Assembly: GCA_964448135.1 (NCBI GenBank)
Contig: CAYUVH010000058.1
Location: 62,001-126,000 of the forward strand
DNA length: 64,000 bases
Direction: 5' to 3'
Origin: CAYUVH01 sp964448135
GTDB lineage: Bacteria; Verrucomicrobiota; Verrucomicrobiia; Limisphaerales; UBA8199
The notes under the pieces are model-generated. The model was not told the DNA's origin, did no database searches, and worked only from the letters and a program-made list of their open reading frames with translations. This document shows, one piece after another, positions 1 to 9,427 of this stretch; position 1 is the stretch's first letter; every line of letters starts with the position of its first letter. Made by a program: the position numbers and the translations under genes.

Positions 1-1257
1 GAATACTCCACCAGCCTCAAGGACATGATGACGCTGGAGGATTGCCTCGGCTCCGCTCAGGAATGCGAGGCCCCCATGGTCTCCATCTGCGGCGGCGAAC
101 CGCTGATCTATCCCAAGATCGAGGAATTGGTCGCCGGCCTGCTCGAACAGGGCCGCATCGTCTATATCTGCACGAACGGCATGTTCATGCGCAAAAAGAT
201 GAAGGACCATCTCGCCGCCAGCTATTCCGCGGCGCTGGAACCCACCCTTTCCAAGCTGCTCGCCGACAAGCTTGTCACTGAGAAGGACCTCGAGACCATC
301 CGCAAGGGCAAGTCCGACGGCCGGCCGGTGATCAGCCCGTCCAAATGGATGTATTGGAACGTCCACATTGACGGCCTCGAATACACGCACGATTTGATTG
401 TCGAGCGCGAAGGCGTCTTCAAGGAATGCGTCGAAGCCATCAAGATGGCGAAGGTCCTCGGCTACCAGGTCGCTACCAATACGACCGTTTACAAAGAGAC
501 GGACGTGAAGGAAATCGAACAGATGTTCGAATATTTCTCCTCACTCGAAGTGGACGGGCACACGATTTCGCCCGGCTACGAATACGACGCCGCCAAGAAG
601 GACATGGTCAAGCGGCTCCACAAGCAGCCGGAGGATTTCTTCCTCACGCGCAAGATGACGCGCGAGAAATTCGCCAAGGTCCAGGAATGGGGCCAGCGCT
701 TCACGATTTTCGGCACGCCCGTGTATCAGGAATTCCTCGCCGGCAAGCGCGAGCTCACCTGCACCGCCTGGGCCATTCCCACCCGCAACATCAAGGGCTG
801 GAAAGCCCCCTGCTACCTGATGACCGATGGTCATTACTCCGGCTATCAGGAGATGTTGGACAAGGTGGATTGGACCAAATACGGCGTCGTGGACGGCGTG
901 GCCCGCGATCCCCGCTGCGAAAACTGCATGGTCCATTGCGGCTACGACCCCAGCGGCGCCCTCGGCACCAATTACCAAAGCGGCGATACCTGGAAGAACA
1001 TCAAATATAATTTCGGCGCGAAGCCCAAGCCCTACCTCGCCGGCCGCAATGTGGACGCCTTCAACGGCGTCACCGCAGGCAAAGGTCACCTCGCCGAAGC
1101 CAAGGCCGCCGTAAAAGCCGGCCTCTCCGGCGCGAAATCCGCGTTCCAAAACCAGGGCGAAGCGGCGAGCAGCGCCAGTGGCGGCTCCTGCGGCAGCGGC
1201 GACACGACTCAACGCGACGACCTCCTCGCGAAGATTCGCGAGACAAAGAAAGATTAA
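1..1257 (+). CDS. hpnH: HpnH, adenosyl-hopene transferase (5' end outside window)
   Basis: Hopanoid-biosynthesis radical SAM enzyme. In the known pathway HpnH joins the 5'-deoxyadenosyl radical to diploptene to give adenosylhopane, the first step of side-chain extension. The frame is open from base 1, so the true start and the CX3CX2C iron-sulfur motif lie off the left edge. Visible signatures are the SAM-binding SICGGEPLIYPKI stretch, YICTNGMFM, the NVHIDGLEYTHDLIVEREGVF segment, and a C-terminal SPASM-like stretch with CENCMVHCGYDPSG. The last 60 residues are Ala/Gly/Ser rich and probably disordered. hpnJ follows after 125 bp on the same strand. The family call is secure from overall similarity; the cluster probably continues upstream. 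Confidence 0.93.
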   Translation, partial: EYSTSLKDMMTLEDCLGSAQECEAPMVSICGGEPLIYPKIEELVAGLLEQGRIVYICTNGMFMRKKMKDHLAASYSAALEPTLSKLLADKLVTEKDLETIRKGKSDGRPVISPSKWMYWNVHIDGLEYTHDLIVEREGVFKECVEAIKMAKVLGYQVATNTTVYKETDVKEIEQMFEYFSSLEVDGHTISPGYEYDAAKKDMVKRLHKQPEDFFLTRKMTREKFAKVQEWGQRFTIFGTPVYQEFLAGKRELTCTAWAIPTRNIKGWKAPCYLMTDGHYSGYQEMLDKVDWTKYGVVDGVARDPRCENCMVHCGYDPSGALGTNYQSGDTWKNIKYNFGAKPKPYLAGRNVDAFNGVTAGKGHLAEAKAAVKAGLSGAKSAFQNQGEAASSASGGSCGSGDTTQRDDLLAKIRETKKD

Positions 1258-1264
1258 CGGCTCC

Positions 1265-1359
1265 GTAGCAGTCCCGCTCGGAGCGGGATACCGAGGCTCC
1301 ATTTTCCCGGCCACCTGCGGCCTTCCGATTTGATTGAGCCTCGTCACCTCGGCTGCTAC
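1265..1359. repeat. Multi-armed palindromic element between hpnH and hpnJ
   Basis: The outer arms GTAGCAG (1265-1271) and CTGCTAC (1353-1359) are perfect complements. Inside is a tight hairpin, TCCCGCT-CGG-AGCGGGA (1272-1288). A second pair, CGAGGCTC (1292-1299) and GAGCCTCG (1336-1343), is also perfect. The whole can fold as a branched cruciform filling almost the entire hpnH-hpnJ gap. No T-tract follows, so it is more like a mobile or REP-type repeat than a classical terminator. Confidence 0.7.
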
Positions 1360-1382
1360 TTTTTAACGAATTTAATAACTGA

Positions 1383-2846
1383 ATGAAGACCCTGTTCCTT
1401 TCTCCGCCGAGCTTCGACGGATTCGATGGCGGCGCCGGTTCGCGCTACCAGGCGCGCCGCGAAGTCACCAGCTTCTGGTATCCCACGTGGCTCGCCCAAC
1501 CCGCCGCCCTCGTCCCGGGCGCGAAGCTCATGGATTGCCCGCCCCACGACATTGACATCAAGAAATGTCTCGAGGAGGCCAAGGCCTACGACCACGTCAT
1601 CATTCATACCTCGACCCCGTCGCTCAAAAACGATTCCAAGGTCGCCGAAGCCATCAAGGCCAACCGCCCGGAAACCACCATCGGTTTCGTCGGCGCCCAT
1701 GCCGCCGTGCTTCCCGCTGAAACCCTGAAAGTCTCCTCCGCGATTGACTGGGTCGGCCGCAAGGAATTCGATTTTACCTGCAAGGAAGTCAGCGAAGGCC
1801 GCCCCCTCTCCTCCATCAGCGGCCTCTCCTACCGCGACGCCGAAGGCAAAATCAAACACAACCCCGAGCGCGAACTCATCCCGAACATGGACGCGCTCCC
1901 GTGGGTCGCCGACGTCTATAAGCGCGATCTCCAGATCGAGAAATATTTCATCGGTTACCTGCTGCATCCCTACGTCAGCCTCTACACCGGCCGCGGCTGC
2001 CCGGCGCAATGCACCTTCTGCCTCTGGCCCCAGACCATCGGCGGCCATAAATATCGCGTCCGCTCGCCGCAAAACGTCGCCGACGAAATGGCCTACATGA
2101 AGAAGCTCTTCCCGCAGGTCCGGGAATTTTTCTTTGATGACGACACCTTCACCGCGAACCTCCCGCGCGCCCGCGAAATCGCGAAGAAGCTCGCCCCGCT
2201 CGGCCTCACCTGGAGCTGCAACAGCCGCGCGAATCTCGATTACGACACCATCAAGTCCTTCAAGGATTCGGGCCTCCGCCTGTTCCTCGTCGGCTACGAA
2301 AGCGGCAACGACGACATCCTCACGCGCATCAAGAAAGGCGTGACCATGGACGAAATGCGCCGCTTCACCAAGGCCTGCCACCAGGCCGGCGTGGTCATCC
2401 ACGGCACCTTCATCCTCGGCCTGCCCGTCGAGACCCCGCAATCCATCGAGAACACCATCCGCTTCGCCCAGGAGCTCGACGTCTTCAGCATCCAGGTCTC
2501 CCTCGCCGCGCCGTATCCCGGCACCGAGCTTTTCGAAATGGCCCGGCAGAACAGTTGGTTCACCAAGAAGGACAAGACCGACCTCGTGGAGATGGACGGC
2601 TTCCAGCAAAGCGCCCTCGAATATCCCGGCCTGAACAAGGACGAGATATTCGAAGCCGTGGACCGCTTCTACCGCGCCTACTACCTCCGCCCGAAGCCCA
2701 TCCTCCGCATCATCAAAACGATGCTCGAGGACAAGGACGTCTTCGTCCGCCGCTGCCGCGAAGGCTACGAATTCTTCAAAAGCCTCCGCCAGCGGAAGGA
2801 CGATTTGGCCACGTCACGCGCGAACGCAGTGCCGGCGGCGGCATAA
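1383..2846 (+). CDS. hpnJ: HpnJ, hopanoid B12-binding radical SAM protein
   Basis: 487 residues, full length for HpnJ. The N-terminal ~150 residues form the cobalamin-binding-like domain, opening with LFLSPPSFDGFDGGAGSRY, which is typical of HpnJ. The radical SAM core carries CPAQCTFC at residues 206-213, a CX3CX2C cluster ligand motif. In studied bacteria HpnJ acts with HpnI and HpnK in forming the bacteriohopanetetrol cyclitol ether head group. Here it follows hpnH directly; hpnI and hpnK are not visible downstream and may lie to the left of the window. The ATG start was chosen because it gives the conserved N-terminus. Identification is by overall sequence character and is strong. Confidence 0.93.
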   Translation: MKTLFLSPPSFDGFDGGAGSRYQARREVTSFWYPTWLAQPAALVPGAKLMDCPPHDIDIKKCLEEAKAYDHVIIHTSTPSLKNDSKVAEAIKANRPETTIGFVGAHAAVLPAETLKVSSAIDWVGRKEFDFTCKEVSEGRPLSSISGLSYRDAEGKIKHNPERELIPNMDALPWVADVYKRDLQIEKYFIGYLLHPYVSLYTGRGCPAQCTFCLWPQTIGGHKYRVRSPQNVADEMAYMKKLFPQVREFFFDDDTFTANLPRAREIAKKLAPLGLTWSCNSRANLDYDTIKSFKDSGLRLFLVGYESGNDDILTRIKKGVTMDEMRRFTKACHQAGVVIHGTFILGLPVETPQSIENTIRFAQELDVFSIQVSLAAPYPGTELFEMARQNSWFTKKDKTDLVEMDGFQQSALEYPGLNKDEIFEAVDRFYRAYYLRPKPILRIIKTMLEDKDVFVRRCREGYEFFKSLRQRKDDLATSRANAVPAAA

Positions 2847-2936
2847 TCTCAGGTGGGTGGGGCTGGCGTATTCGCCCCCCAACGCCACTGAACTCGCAAA
2901 CCGCTCCCTGCGAACGGCCGACTGGTTCGGCGGCGC

Positions 2937-3278
2937 CTAGTTGGACAATGCCGTCTTCATGCCGGTCTCGTGCCTTGCCGCATCAGCCTGCGCTTTGACT
3001 GCGGCCCCGATCGGTTTTACGTCCACAGTCACTTTGCGGATCTTTCCCGTGAACGCGTTATCCCGTTCCTTGTAATCGGTCGTCACGGGCGTAGCGTCAT
3101 CCATGCCCACCCCGGCGGTTTCGTCCGCCGAGAAAATCATTCCCTGCGTGCGCTCGATTCGTCCGCTGGCGACCGGCTTGCCGTTGACCAGCAGTATGGC
3201 CAGTCCGCCTTTGCGGCGGCCTTGGCTGCACAATTGGGAGTTTCCCTCATCAATTTCGCCTTCTAAAATCCCGCCCAT
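2937..3278 (-). pseudogene. Arylsulfatase C-terminal remnant
   Basis: A 113-codon frame whose middle matches the conserved C-terminal sandwich of arylsulfatases: LAILLVNGKPVASGRIERTQ, FSADETAGVGMDDATPVT, and FTGKIRKVTVDVKP. No sulfatase catalytic domain (C/S-x-P-x-R formylglycine motif) precedes it; the space where it should lie is occupied by the plus-strand VOC gene starting at 3284. It is therefore a 3' relic of a sulfatase gene of normally over 450 codons. The first ~25 codons do not look like sulfatase and may be read-through from the break point. Probably not expressed. Confidence 0.7.
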
Positions 3279-3283
3279 TACCC

Positions 3284-3631
3284 ATGCTCACTCTCGTCGT
3301 CATCCGCTCCCGCGACCTTGATCGCCTCGCCACGATCTACTCCGCCCTCGGCCTCCAATTCACCCGCCACCGCCACGGCAAAGGCCCGGAACACCTCAGC
3401 GCCACCCTCGGCGAAACCGTCTTTGAAATCTATCCCGCCACCCGCCCCGAAGAATCCACCGCCGCCACCCGCCTCGGCTTTTCCGTCCCGTCCCTCAACG
3501 CCACGCTCGACCAATTACGCCAGCTCGGCGCCACTATCCTCACCGCACCCGCCGACACTCCTTTCGGCCGCCGCGCCGTCGTTCAGGATTTCGAAGGCCA
3601 CAAAATCGAACTCTACGAAAAAACGCTGTGA
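3284..3631 (+). CDS. VOC superfamily (glyoxalase/bleomycin-resistance-like) protein
   Basis: 115 residues, the size of a single-domain VOC metalloprotein. It shows the beta-alpha-beta-beta-beta pattern: LVVIRSRDLDRLATIYSALGLQF at the N-terminus, ETVFEIYPA in the middle, and the C-terminal QDFEGHKIELYEK that normally supplies a metal-ligand Glu (ELYE). Such proteins bind a divalent metal and act on varied small substrates such as glyoxal adducts, drugs and aromatics; the substrate cannot be told from sequence. The ATG at 3284 abuts the broken sulfatase remnant on the other strand. No operon partner. Confidence 0.8.
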   Translation: MLTLVVIRSRDLDRLATIYSALGLQFTRHRHGKGPEHLSATLGETVFEIYPATRPEESTAATRLGFSVPSLNATLDQLRQLGATILTAPADTPFGRRAVVQDFEGHKIELYEKTL

Positions 3632-3737
3632 TCATGCCCTCCCGGTCTTTCTATCTCAAACCCTTCGATACTTCGTTTCCTTCGTTTGCTTCTGTTAAAA
3701 TCCTTTTCCGCCTCTGTTCAGACCGCATCCCATCGCT

Positions 3738-5423
3738 CTACGGCGCCGGCGTCACGGAACCATGTGATTTCTTGAGGATGTATACCGCATTCCCATGTTC
3801 CGGATCGCCCGGCAGTGGCTCGAACGTCCGCCAGATCAACTCGGGCCGGTAGGTGTTTTCAGGATACACGTCGAGGGTGGTGGCGGGGACGTAACGAATG
3901 TCCGGTGGAATCGGGAGCTTCGACGAGAGCCGGGCCACGATCGGGCCAAAGGCGATGATGTAGTCCGGCATCACGCGCCCGAAAAAATGGATCTCGGGGA
4001 GGTTTCGAAACTGCGCGGCGGGAGGATACGCCAGTTGCCAGGCATAGACCGCCTTGGGCGCGGCAAAAATCAGCGCCGGGGTGACGTCACCGGGAACGGC
4101 CAGCACCGTTTCGCTCTTCCCCACGTTTTGATTAATCCAATCCGCCGTGGCCGCGTAGCAATCCGGCGGGGCCGGACGCACCAGCTCGCGTACGAATTTC
4201 CCCGGCGTGCTGGCGAAGCCCGCCTCGGACATCAACACCTGCTGCGGCAGGTTCGTCCAGAATATCGGGATCGCCGCCACCACCGCGAGCCATCGCCAAT
4301 TCCCGCTGGCCTGGCCCAGCACGCACGCGACAATGCCGATTCCCAGGGGAATTAAGACCACGACGTAACGCACGTCCGCGTCCATATCAAACAGTGTTCC
4401 GCCGCTGCCCGGCTTCGGAATTTGTGGCGAGACCAGCGAAATAAATACCAGCGCGACCAGCAAGGCCAGCGAGCCCCGCAGCAGCCACGGATCCTTCCGC
4501 AGGAAATAGAGCAAGGGTGCTGCGACCAACAAGGCGACGGGCGCGAATTCGCATCGATTCATGTCGCGCAGATTTGTGATGACCAGCGCGAGCTTCTCCA
4601 GCACGGCGTGCTGCTGGGAGTAACCACCCAGCCCCCCATGCGCGGGATTCCAAATCATCGCCACCGGAACTCCAACCGCCAGAATTGGCCCGAACAACCA
4701 GGCCCACTGCCGCCAGTTCAAGCGATGCCCGCGCCTGCCCCAGATCAGGTAATCCAAACCCAGGCACAAATAAAGCGCGGCGAAGTGCATGTAGTTCGCC
4801 GCCAACAACGCGCACGAACAAAATGACATCAACAGGATCGTTCGACGCCGGTTGTCGAAATATACATAGAGCATCGCGATGCAAACCGTCAGGAAAAGCG
4901 AGATCGCGTAATACCGGCACTGCCGGGAATAAAGCATCAACTCGACATTGCCCACGATCGCGATGCAGACGATGAGCAAACCTGGCAAATCCGTCGCGCG
5001 CCACGCCCAGGCGAGCATCACCGCCACGCACCCAAGCCCCAGCAGCGCAAAGGGAAGCCGCGCCGCGAATGGCGTGTTGCCCAGGACCTTGAGGCTCACG
5101 CCCGCAATCAAATACTGGAGCGGCGGAGTTGTCCGATCCTTCATGTCCTTCAGCAGCATCCCGCTGCGAAACGCGATGATGTTCTGCCCGATCACGGCGC
5201 TGGTATCCCCCGTCTCCAGGAGTGCCTGCCCATGCAACGCCGTCAGCGCCTCATCGTCCCACAGCGAATAACGGCCCAGTTGCGAGCAGAGTAGCAGCGC
5301 GGCGATGCCCAGCGTAACGACGATGGCAATCCATCTGCCCCCTTCCCACCGGACCGGCACATCCTCTCTCGGCTTGGGGATACTTTCCGCGGAACGTTTG
5401 GAATCCGGTTTGCGTTTGGACAC
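3738..5423 (-). CDS. Polytopic membrane glycosyltransferase (GT39/ArnT-like, GT-C fold)
   Basis: About 561 residues with roughly ten hydrophobic segments. The first periplasmic loop begins YSLWDDEALT, the acidic catalytic motif of PMT/ArnT-type GT-C enzymes, which use polyprenyl-phosphate sugars at the periplasmic face. A soluble C-terminal region follows, ending with EHGNAVYILKKS. I place the start at a GTG giving MSKRKPDSKRS; the frame is open farther, to 5507, but that part overlaps a CTCAACC low-complexity stretch and reads unlike protein. It stands alone and converges on the VOC gene. The acceptor (lipid A, a glycan or a protein) cannot be inferred. Confidence 0.78.
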   Translation of the reverse strand: MSKRKPDSKRSAESIPKPREDVPVRWEGGRWIAIVVTLGIAALLLCSQLGRYSLWDDEALTALHGQALLETGDTSAVIGQNIIAFRSGMLLKDMKDRTTPPLQYLIAGVSLKVLGNTPFAARLPFALLGLGCVAVMLAWAWRATDLPGLLIVCIAIVGNVELMLYSRQCRYYAISLFLTVCIAMLYVYFDNRRRTILLMSFCSCALLAANYMHFAALYLCLGLDYLIWGRRGHRLNWRQWAWLFGPILAVGVPVAMIWNPAHGGLGGYSQQHAVLEKLALVITNLRDMNRCEFAPVALLVAAPLLYFLRKDPWLLRGSLALLVALVFISLVSPQIPKPGSGGTLFDMDADVRYVVVLIPLGIGIVACVLGQASGNWRWLAVVAAIPIFWTNLPQQVLMSEAGFASTPGKFVRELVRPAPPDCYAATADWINQNVGKSETVLAVPGDVTPALIFAAPKAVYAWQLAYPPAAQFRNLPEIHFFGRVMPDYIIAFGPIVARLSSKLPIPPDIRYVPATTLDVYPENTYRPELIWRTFEPLPGDPEHGNAVYILKKSHGSVTPAP

Positions 5424-5493
5424 GAGAGTTCTTGGCTGGTTGCTTTCCCCAAGTATCTTGACCACCCCCACAAAAGCAAAACCTCTTCTTCCT

Positions 5494-5525
5494 CCCTCAA
5501 CCCCCAACTCTCAACCCTCAACCTC
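5494..5525. repeat. CTCAACC-type low-complexity repeat
   Basis: Degenerate 7-bp units (CTCAACC / CCCAACT / CTCAACC / CTCAACC) upstream of the minus-strand glycosyltransferase. A very similar array lies in frame inside the alpha-2-macroglobulin gene at 43396-43426, so this is an interspersed simple repeat of the genome. Confidence 0.6.
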
Positions 5526-5651
5526 ATTTGAAGATTGAATTACCCCCGCAGTTCAGGGAACAATATCGCCCCGATGACGGCCAGACATAATTTGCCCAAC
5601 CCTGCCCTGAACCGCCTGCCGTCCGCACCGTCCATCGCCCGCCACTAGCCC

Positions 5652-8600
5652 ATGGCTCATTCATCCAAAAAGTCCGCGCCGGCCGCGCCGGCCATCCGGC
5701 CGTTCACCAAATTGATGGCGGCCAACCGCTCCGAAATCGCCGTGCGCATCTTCCGCGCCGCCACCGATCTCGGCCTCTGCACCGTCGCCATCTTCGCCCA
5801 GGAAGACCGCTTCAGCATCCATCGCTTCAAAGCCGACGAAGCTTACCCCGTCGGCCAGGGCAAGGGTCCCGTCGCCGCCTATCTCGACATCCCCGGGATC
5901 GTCGCGCTCGCGAAGGAAACCGGCGTCGAGGCCGTCCATCCCGGCTACGGCTTCCTCAGCGAGAATGCCAATTTCGCCCGCGCCTGCGCCAAAGCCGGCA
6001 TCACGTTCGTCGGCCCGCGCCCGGAGTTGCTCGATATGATGGGCGACAAAACCGCCGCCCGCGCCCTCGCCCAACGCATCAACGTCCCCACCCTCCCCGG
6101 CACCGAGGAAGCCATCACTGAACGCTCCGACGCATTGAAGATCGGCCGTGAAATCGGTTTCCCCCTCATCATCAAGGCCGCCTTCGGCGGCGGCGGGCGC
6201 GGCATGCGCGTCGTCACCAAACCCGCCGATCTCGCCCGCCTGCTCGATGAAGCCCAATCCGAAGCCGAACGCGCTTTCGGCAATCCGGCGGTCTTCCTCG
6301 AAAAATACATTCCGCGCGCCAAGCACATCGAGGTGCAGATCATCGGGGACAAACACGGCAACGTGATCCACCTGCACGAGCGCGATTGCTCCGTGCAGCG
6401 CCGCCACCAGAAAGTGGTCGAAGTCGCCCCCAGCTACGGCCTGCCGCCCGACGTCATCAGCGAACTCTGCACCGCCGCCGTCCGCATGGCGAAGGAGATT
6501 CGCTACGACAACGCCGGCACCATCGAGTTCCTCTACGATCTCGACCACCACAAGTGGTACTTCATCGAGATGAACCCGCGCATCCAGGTCGAGCACACGG
6601 TCACCGAATTGATCACCGGCCTTGATCTTGTCCGCGCGCAAATTCTCATCGCGCAGGGCTACGAACTGCACAGCCCTGAAGTCGGCATGCCGCCGCAGGA
6701 CCAGATCGCGCGCAACGGCTACGCCATTCAATGCCGCATCACCACCGAGGATCCCGAGAACAAATTCACCCCCGACTACGGCAAGATTCTCGCCTATCGC
6801 TCCACCGGCGGCTTCGGCATCCGCCTCGATGGCGGCATGGGTTATGCCGGCGCGGTCATCACGCCCTTCTACGACTCGCTGCTGGTCAAAGTCATTTCCT
6901 CCGCGCATTCCTGGGATCTTGCCCGCAGCCGCATGGACCGCGCCCTGCGCGAGTTCCGCATTCGCGGCCTCAAAACCAACATTCCGTTCCTCGAGAATGT
7001 CATCGCGAATCCCATCTTCGCTGCCGGCGCCGCCACCACCACGCTCGTGGACAGCACGCCGGAACTGTGTTCCTTCAAGGCGCGCAAGGATCGCGCGACC
7101 AAGCTGCTCAATTTCCTCGGCAATGTCGTCGTCAGCGGCAACCCCCAGACCAAAGGCTACAAGCCCGGCAAGGTGTTTGAGGTCGCGAAGACGCCGGCCC
7201 ATAACCTCCACGCGCCCATCCCCCAGGGCACTCGCGATTTGCTCCTGAAAATCGGACCGCAGAAATTCGCCGAATGGACGCGCAAACAAAAGCGCCTGCT
7301 CATCACGGACACCACCTACCGGGATGCCCACCAGTCCCTGATGGCGACGCGCGTCCGCACCTACGACATGCTCGCGTGCGCCCCGCCGCTGTCCCGCTCG
7401 CTCGGTGCGCTCGATAACGGCCTGTTCTCCCTCGAAATGTGGGGCGGCGCCACCTTCGACTCCGCCATGCGCTTCCTCTGCGAGGATCCTTGGGATCGCC
7501 TCCGCAAACTGCGTGAAGCCATTCCCAACATCTGCTTCCAGATGCTTCTGCGCGGCTCAAACGCCGTCGGCTATTCCAATTATCCCGATAACGTCGTCGC
7601 CGGATTCGTCCGCCATTCCGCCGCCGCCGGCATGGATATCTTCCGCATTTTCGATTCCCTCAACTACCTGCCCAACCTCCGCTCCGCCATGGCCGCGGTG
7701 CAGGAAACGAAGGGCATTTGCGAAGCCGCGATCTGTTACACCGGCGATATCCTCGACGAAAAGCGCGACAAGTATTCGCTGAAATATTACGTCAAGATGG
7801 CGAAGGAACTGGAGAAGATGGGCGCGCATTTCCTGGCCATCAAGGACATGGCCGGCCTGTGCCGCCCCTTCGCCGCGCGCAAATTGGTCAAGGCGCTCAA
7901 AGATGAAATCGGGCTGCCGATTCACTTCCATACGCACGACACCAGCGGCACCACCGCGGCCAGCATCCTCCAAGCGAGCGAAGCCGGCGCCGATGTCGTG
8001 GACCTCGCGATCGCTTCCATGTCTGGCAGCACCAGCCAGCCGAACCTCAATTCCATCGTCGCCGCCCTCCAGCACACCCCGCGTGACACCGGGCTTGATC
8101 TCCCGGTTCTCAATGAGTTTTCCGATTACTGGGAAAGAGTCCGCGAATACTACGCGCCGTTCGATATCGCTCCCAAAACTGGCAGCGCCGAAGTTTATCT
8201 TCACGAAATGCCCGGCGGCCAGTACACCAATCTTCGCGAGCAAGCCGCTAGCATGGGCGTCTCGCATCGCTGGCCCGAAATCGCCCGCCTCTACGCCGAG
8301 GTTAATGAACTCTTTGGCGACATCGTCAAAGTCACGCCGTCCTCGAAAGTCGTCGGCGACATGGCGCTCTTTCTCTTCAGCCGCGGCATTCGCCCCCAGG
8401 ACATCGTCAATCTTGAACCCGGCGTCACGCCGTTCCCCGAGAGTGTGCTCGACATGCTCAGCGGCGGCCTGGGCTGGCCGCCAGGCGGATGGCCCGAGCC
8501 CATCTGGCGTGTCATTCTCGGCGAGAAAAAATTCAAGGCCGCCCTGGCCCGCTACAAAAAAGCCACCCGCCAGGGTGCTCACGGCGGCAACGACCTGCCC

Positions 8601-9191
8601 TCCACCGACCTCGCGAAATTACGCCACGACCTTTCCGCGAAGCTCAAGCGCACCGCCACCGACGACGATCTCTATTCGCACCTGATGTATCCCGAAGTCT
8701 TCGCGACTTTCGAAAAACATCGCCAGGACTTCAGCGACGTCAGCGTGCTGCCCACGCCGTCCTTCTTCTACGGCCTGCGCCCGCGCGAGGAAATCAGCGT
8801 CAACATCGAAGCCGGCAAGACGCTCATCATCCGCCTCGTCAACGTCGGCGAGCCCGAAAAAGACGGCCGCCGCACGGTCACCTACGAGCTGAACGGCATG
8901 ACCCGCGAGACCAACATCGTGGACAAGACCTCCAGCGCGAAGGTGAAACACCGGCCCAAAGCCGACCTGGGCGATCCCAGCCAGATCCCGGCCCCCATCC
9001 CCGGCCTCATCGCCGCCATCGCCGTCAGCGTCGGCCACAAGGTAAAGAAGGGTGACAAACTCCTCATGATGGAAGCCATGAAGATGCAGACCACCGTCTC
9101 TGCTCCGATTGATGGCGTGGTTGAGGAACTGCTGGTCGCCCTGGGCGAAACCGTCGAGAGCAAGGACCTGCTGATCAAGCTGCGGAAGTAA
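5652..9191 (+). CDS. pyc: Pyruvate carboxylase
   Basis: 1179 residues, the usual length of a single-chain pyruvate carboxylase, which makes oxaloacetate from pyruvate, bicarbonate and ATP using biotin. The biotin carboxylase domain (about 20-480) has the ATP-grasp loop FGGGGRGMR, HLHERDCSVQRRHQK and FIEMNPRIQVEHTVTE. The carboxyltransferase domain (about 560-1040) starts at ITDTTYRDAHQSLMATR and includes HFHTHDTSGT metal ligands. The biotinyl domain ends the protein with EAMKMQ, the biotin-accepting Lys being residue 1144. No residue looks missing. It is monocistronic, with a hairpin 10 bp after the stop. Its role is anaplerosis or gluconeogenesis. Confidence 0.97.
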   Translation: MAHSSKKSAPAAPAIRPFTKLMAANRSEIAVRIFRAATDLGLCTVAIFAQEDRFSIHRFKADEAYPVGQGKGPVAAYLDIPGIVALAKETGVEAVHPGYGFLSENANFARACAKAGITFVGPRPELLDMMGDKTAARALAQRINVPTLPGTEEAITERSDALKIGREIGFPLIIKAAFGGGGRGMRVVTKPADLARLLDEAQSEAERAFGNPAVFLEKYIPRAKHIEVQIIGDKHGNVIHLHERDCSVQRRHQKVVEVAPSYGLPPDVISELCTAAVRMAKEIRYDNAGTIEFLYDLDHHKWYFIEMNPRIQVEHTVTELITGLDLVRAQILIAQGYELHSPEVGMPPQDQIARNGYAIQCRITTEDPENKFTPDYGKILAYRSTGGFGIRLDGGMGYAGAVITPFYDSLLVKVISSAHSWDLARSRMDRALREFRIRGLKTNIPFLENVIANPIFAAGAATTTLVDSTPELCSFKARKDRATKLLNFLGNVVVSGNPQTKGYKPGKVFEVAKTPAHNLHAPIPQGTRDLLLKIGPQKFAEWTRKQKRLLITDTTYRDAHQSLMATRVRTYDMLACAPPLSRSLGALDNGLFSLEMWGGATFDSAMRFLCEDPWDRLRKLREAIPNICFQMLLRGSNAVGYSNYPDNVVAGFVRHSAAAGMDIFRIFDSLNYLPNLRSAMAAVQETKGICEAAICYTGDILDEKRDKYSLKYYVKMAKELEKMGAHFLAIKDMAGLCRPFAARKLVKALKDEIGLPIHFHTHDTSGTTAASILQASEAGADVVDLAIASMSGSTSQPNLNSIVAALQHTPRDTGLDLPVLNEFSDYWERVREYYAPFDIAPKTGSAEVYLHEMPGGQYTNLREQAASMGVSHRWPEIARLYAEVNELFGDIVKVTPSSKVVGDMALFLFSRGIRPQDIVNLEPGVTPFPESVLDMLSGGLGWPPGGWPEPIWRVILGEKKFKAALARYKKATRQGAHGGNDLPSTDLAKLRHDLSAKLKRTATDDDLYSHLMYPEVFATFEKHRQDFSDVSVLPTPSFFYGLRPREEISVNIEAGKTLIIRLVNVGEPEKDGRRTVTYELNGMTRETNIVDKTSSAKVKHRPKADLGDPSQIPAPIPGLIAAIAVSVGHKVKKGDKLLMMEAMKMQTTVSAPIDGVVEELLVALGETVESKDLLIKLRK

Positions 9192-9201
9192 TCCGAGGGA
9201 A

Positions 9202-9222
9202 GGTGGTCACGCTATGACCACC
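9202..9222 (+). terminator. Hairpin downstream of pyc
   Basis: Perfect 8-bp stem GGTGGTCA / TGACCACC with a 5-nt loop, beginning 10 bp after the pyc stop codon. There is no U-tract after it, so it would be an atypical intrinsic terminator or a 3'-end stabilising hairpin. The rest of the gap to 9427 shows nothing I can support. Confidence 0.5.
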
Positions 9223-9427
9223 CCCGGCGACCGCGGGCCAGGCTTTGGTTTCGCCTGGTCGCCCGCCGTGTCCCACCCCTGTTCCCAGGAACAAAATTCG
9301 GGACGCAATCCTCTCACCTTTGCGACGGCTGCCGCTCAAGACCTGCGGATTTCCTGGGAAAAACACCAATTTCACTAATTCACACGATTAACACCAAAGT
9401 GGGCAAGCTCTATGCTCTAGCGGGTGT

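Noticed and set aside
1356..2609. 417-codon open frame opposite hpnJ
   Set aside because: Antisense shadow with no domain; hpnJ is unmistakable on the plus strand.
5661..7331. 556-codon open frame opposite pyruvate carboxylase
   Set aside because: Antisense shadow of a certain gene; Ala/Gly/Asp-rich with no recognisable domain.
9202..9222. Attachment-site or operator reading of the pyc downstream hairpin
   Set aside because: No second copy or integrase is visible; a transcript-end hairpin is the simpler explanation.
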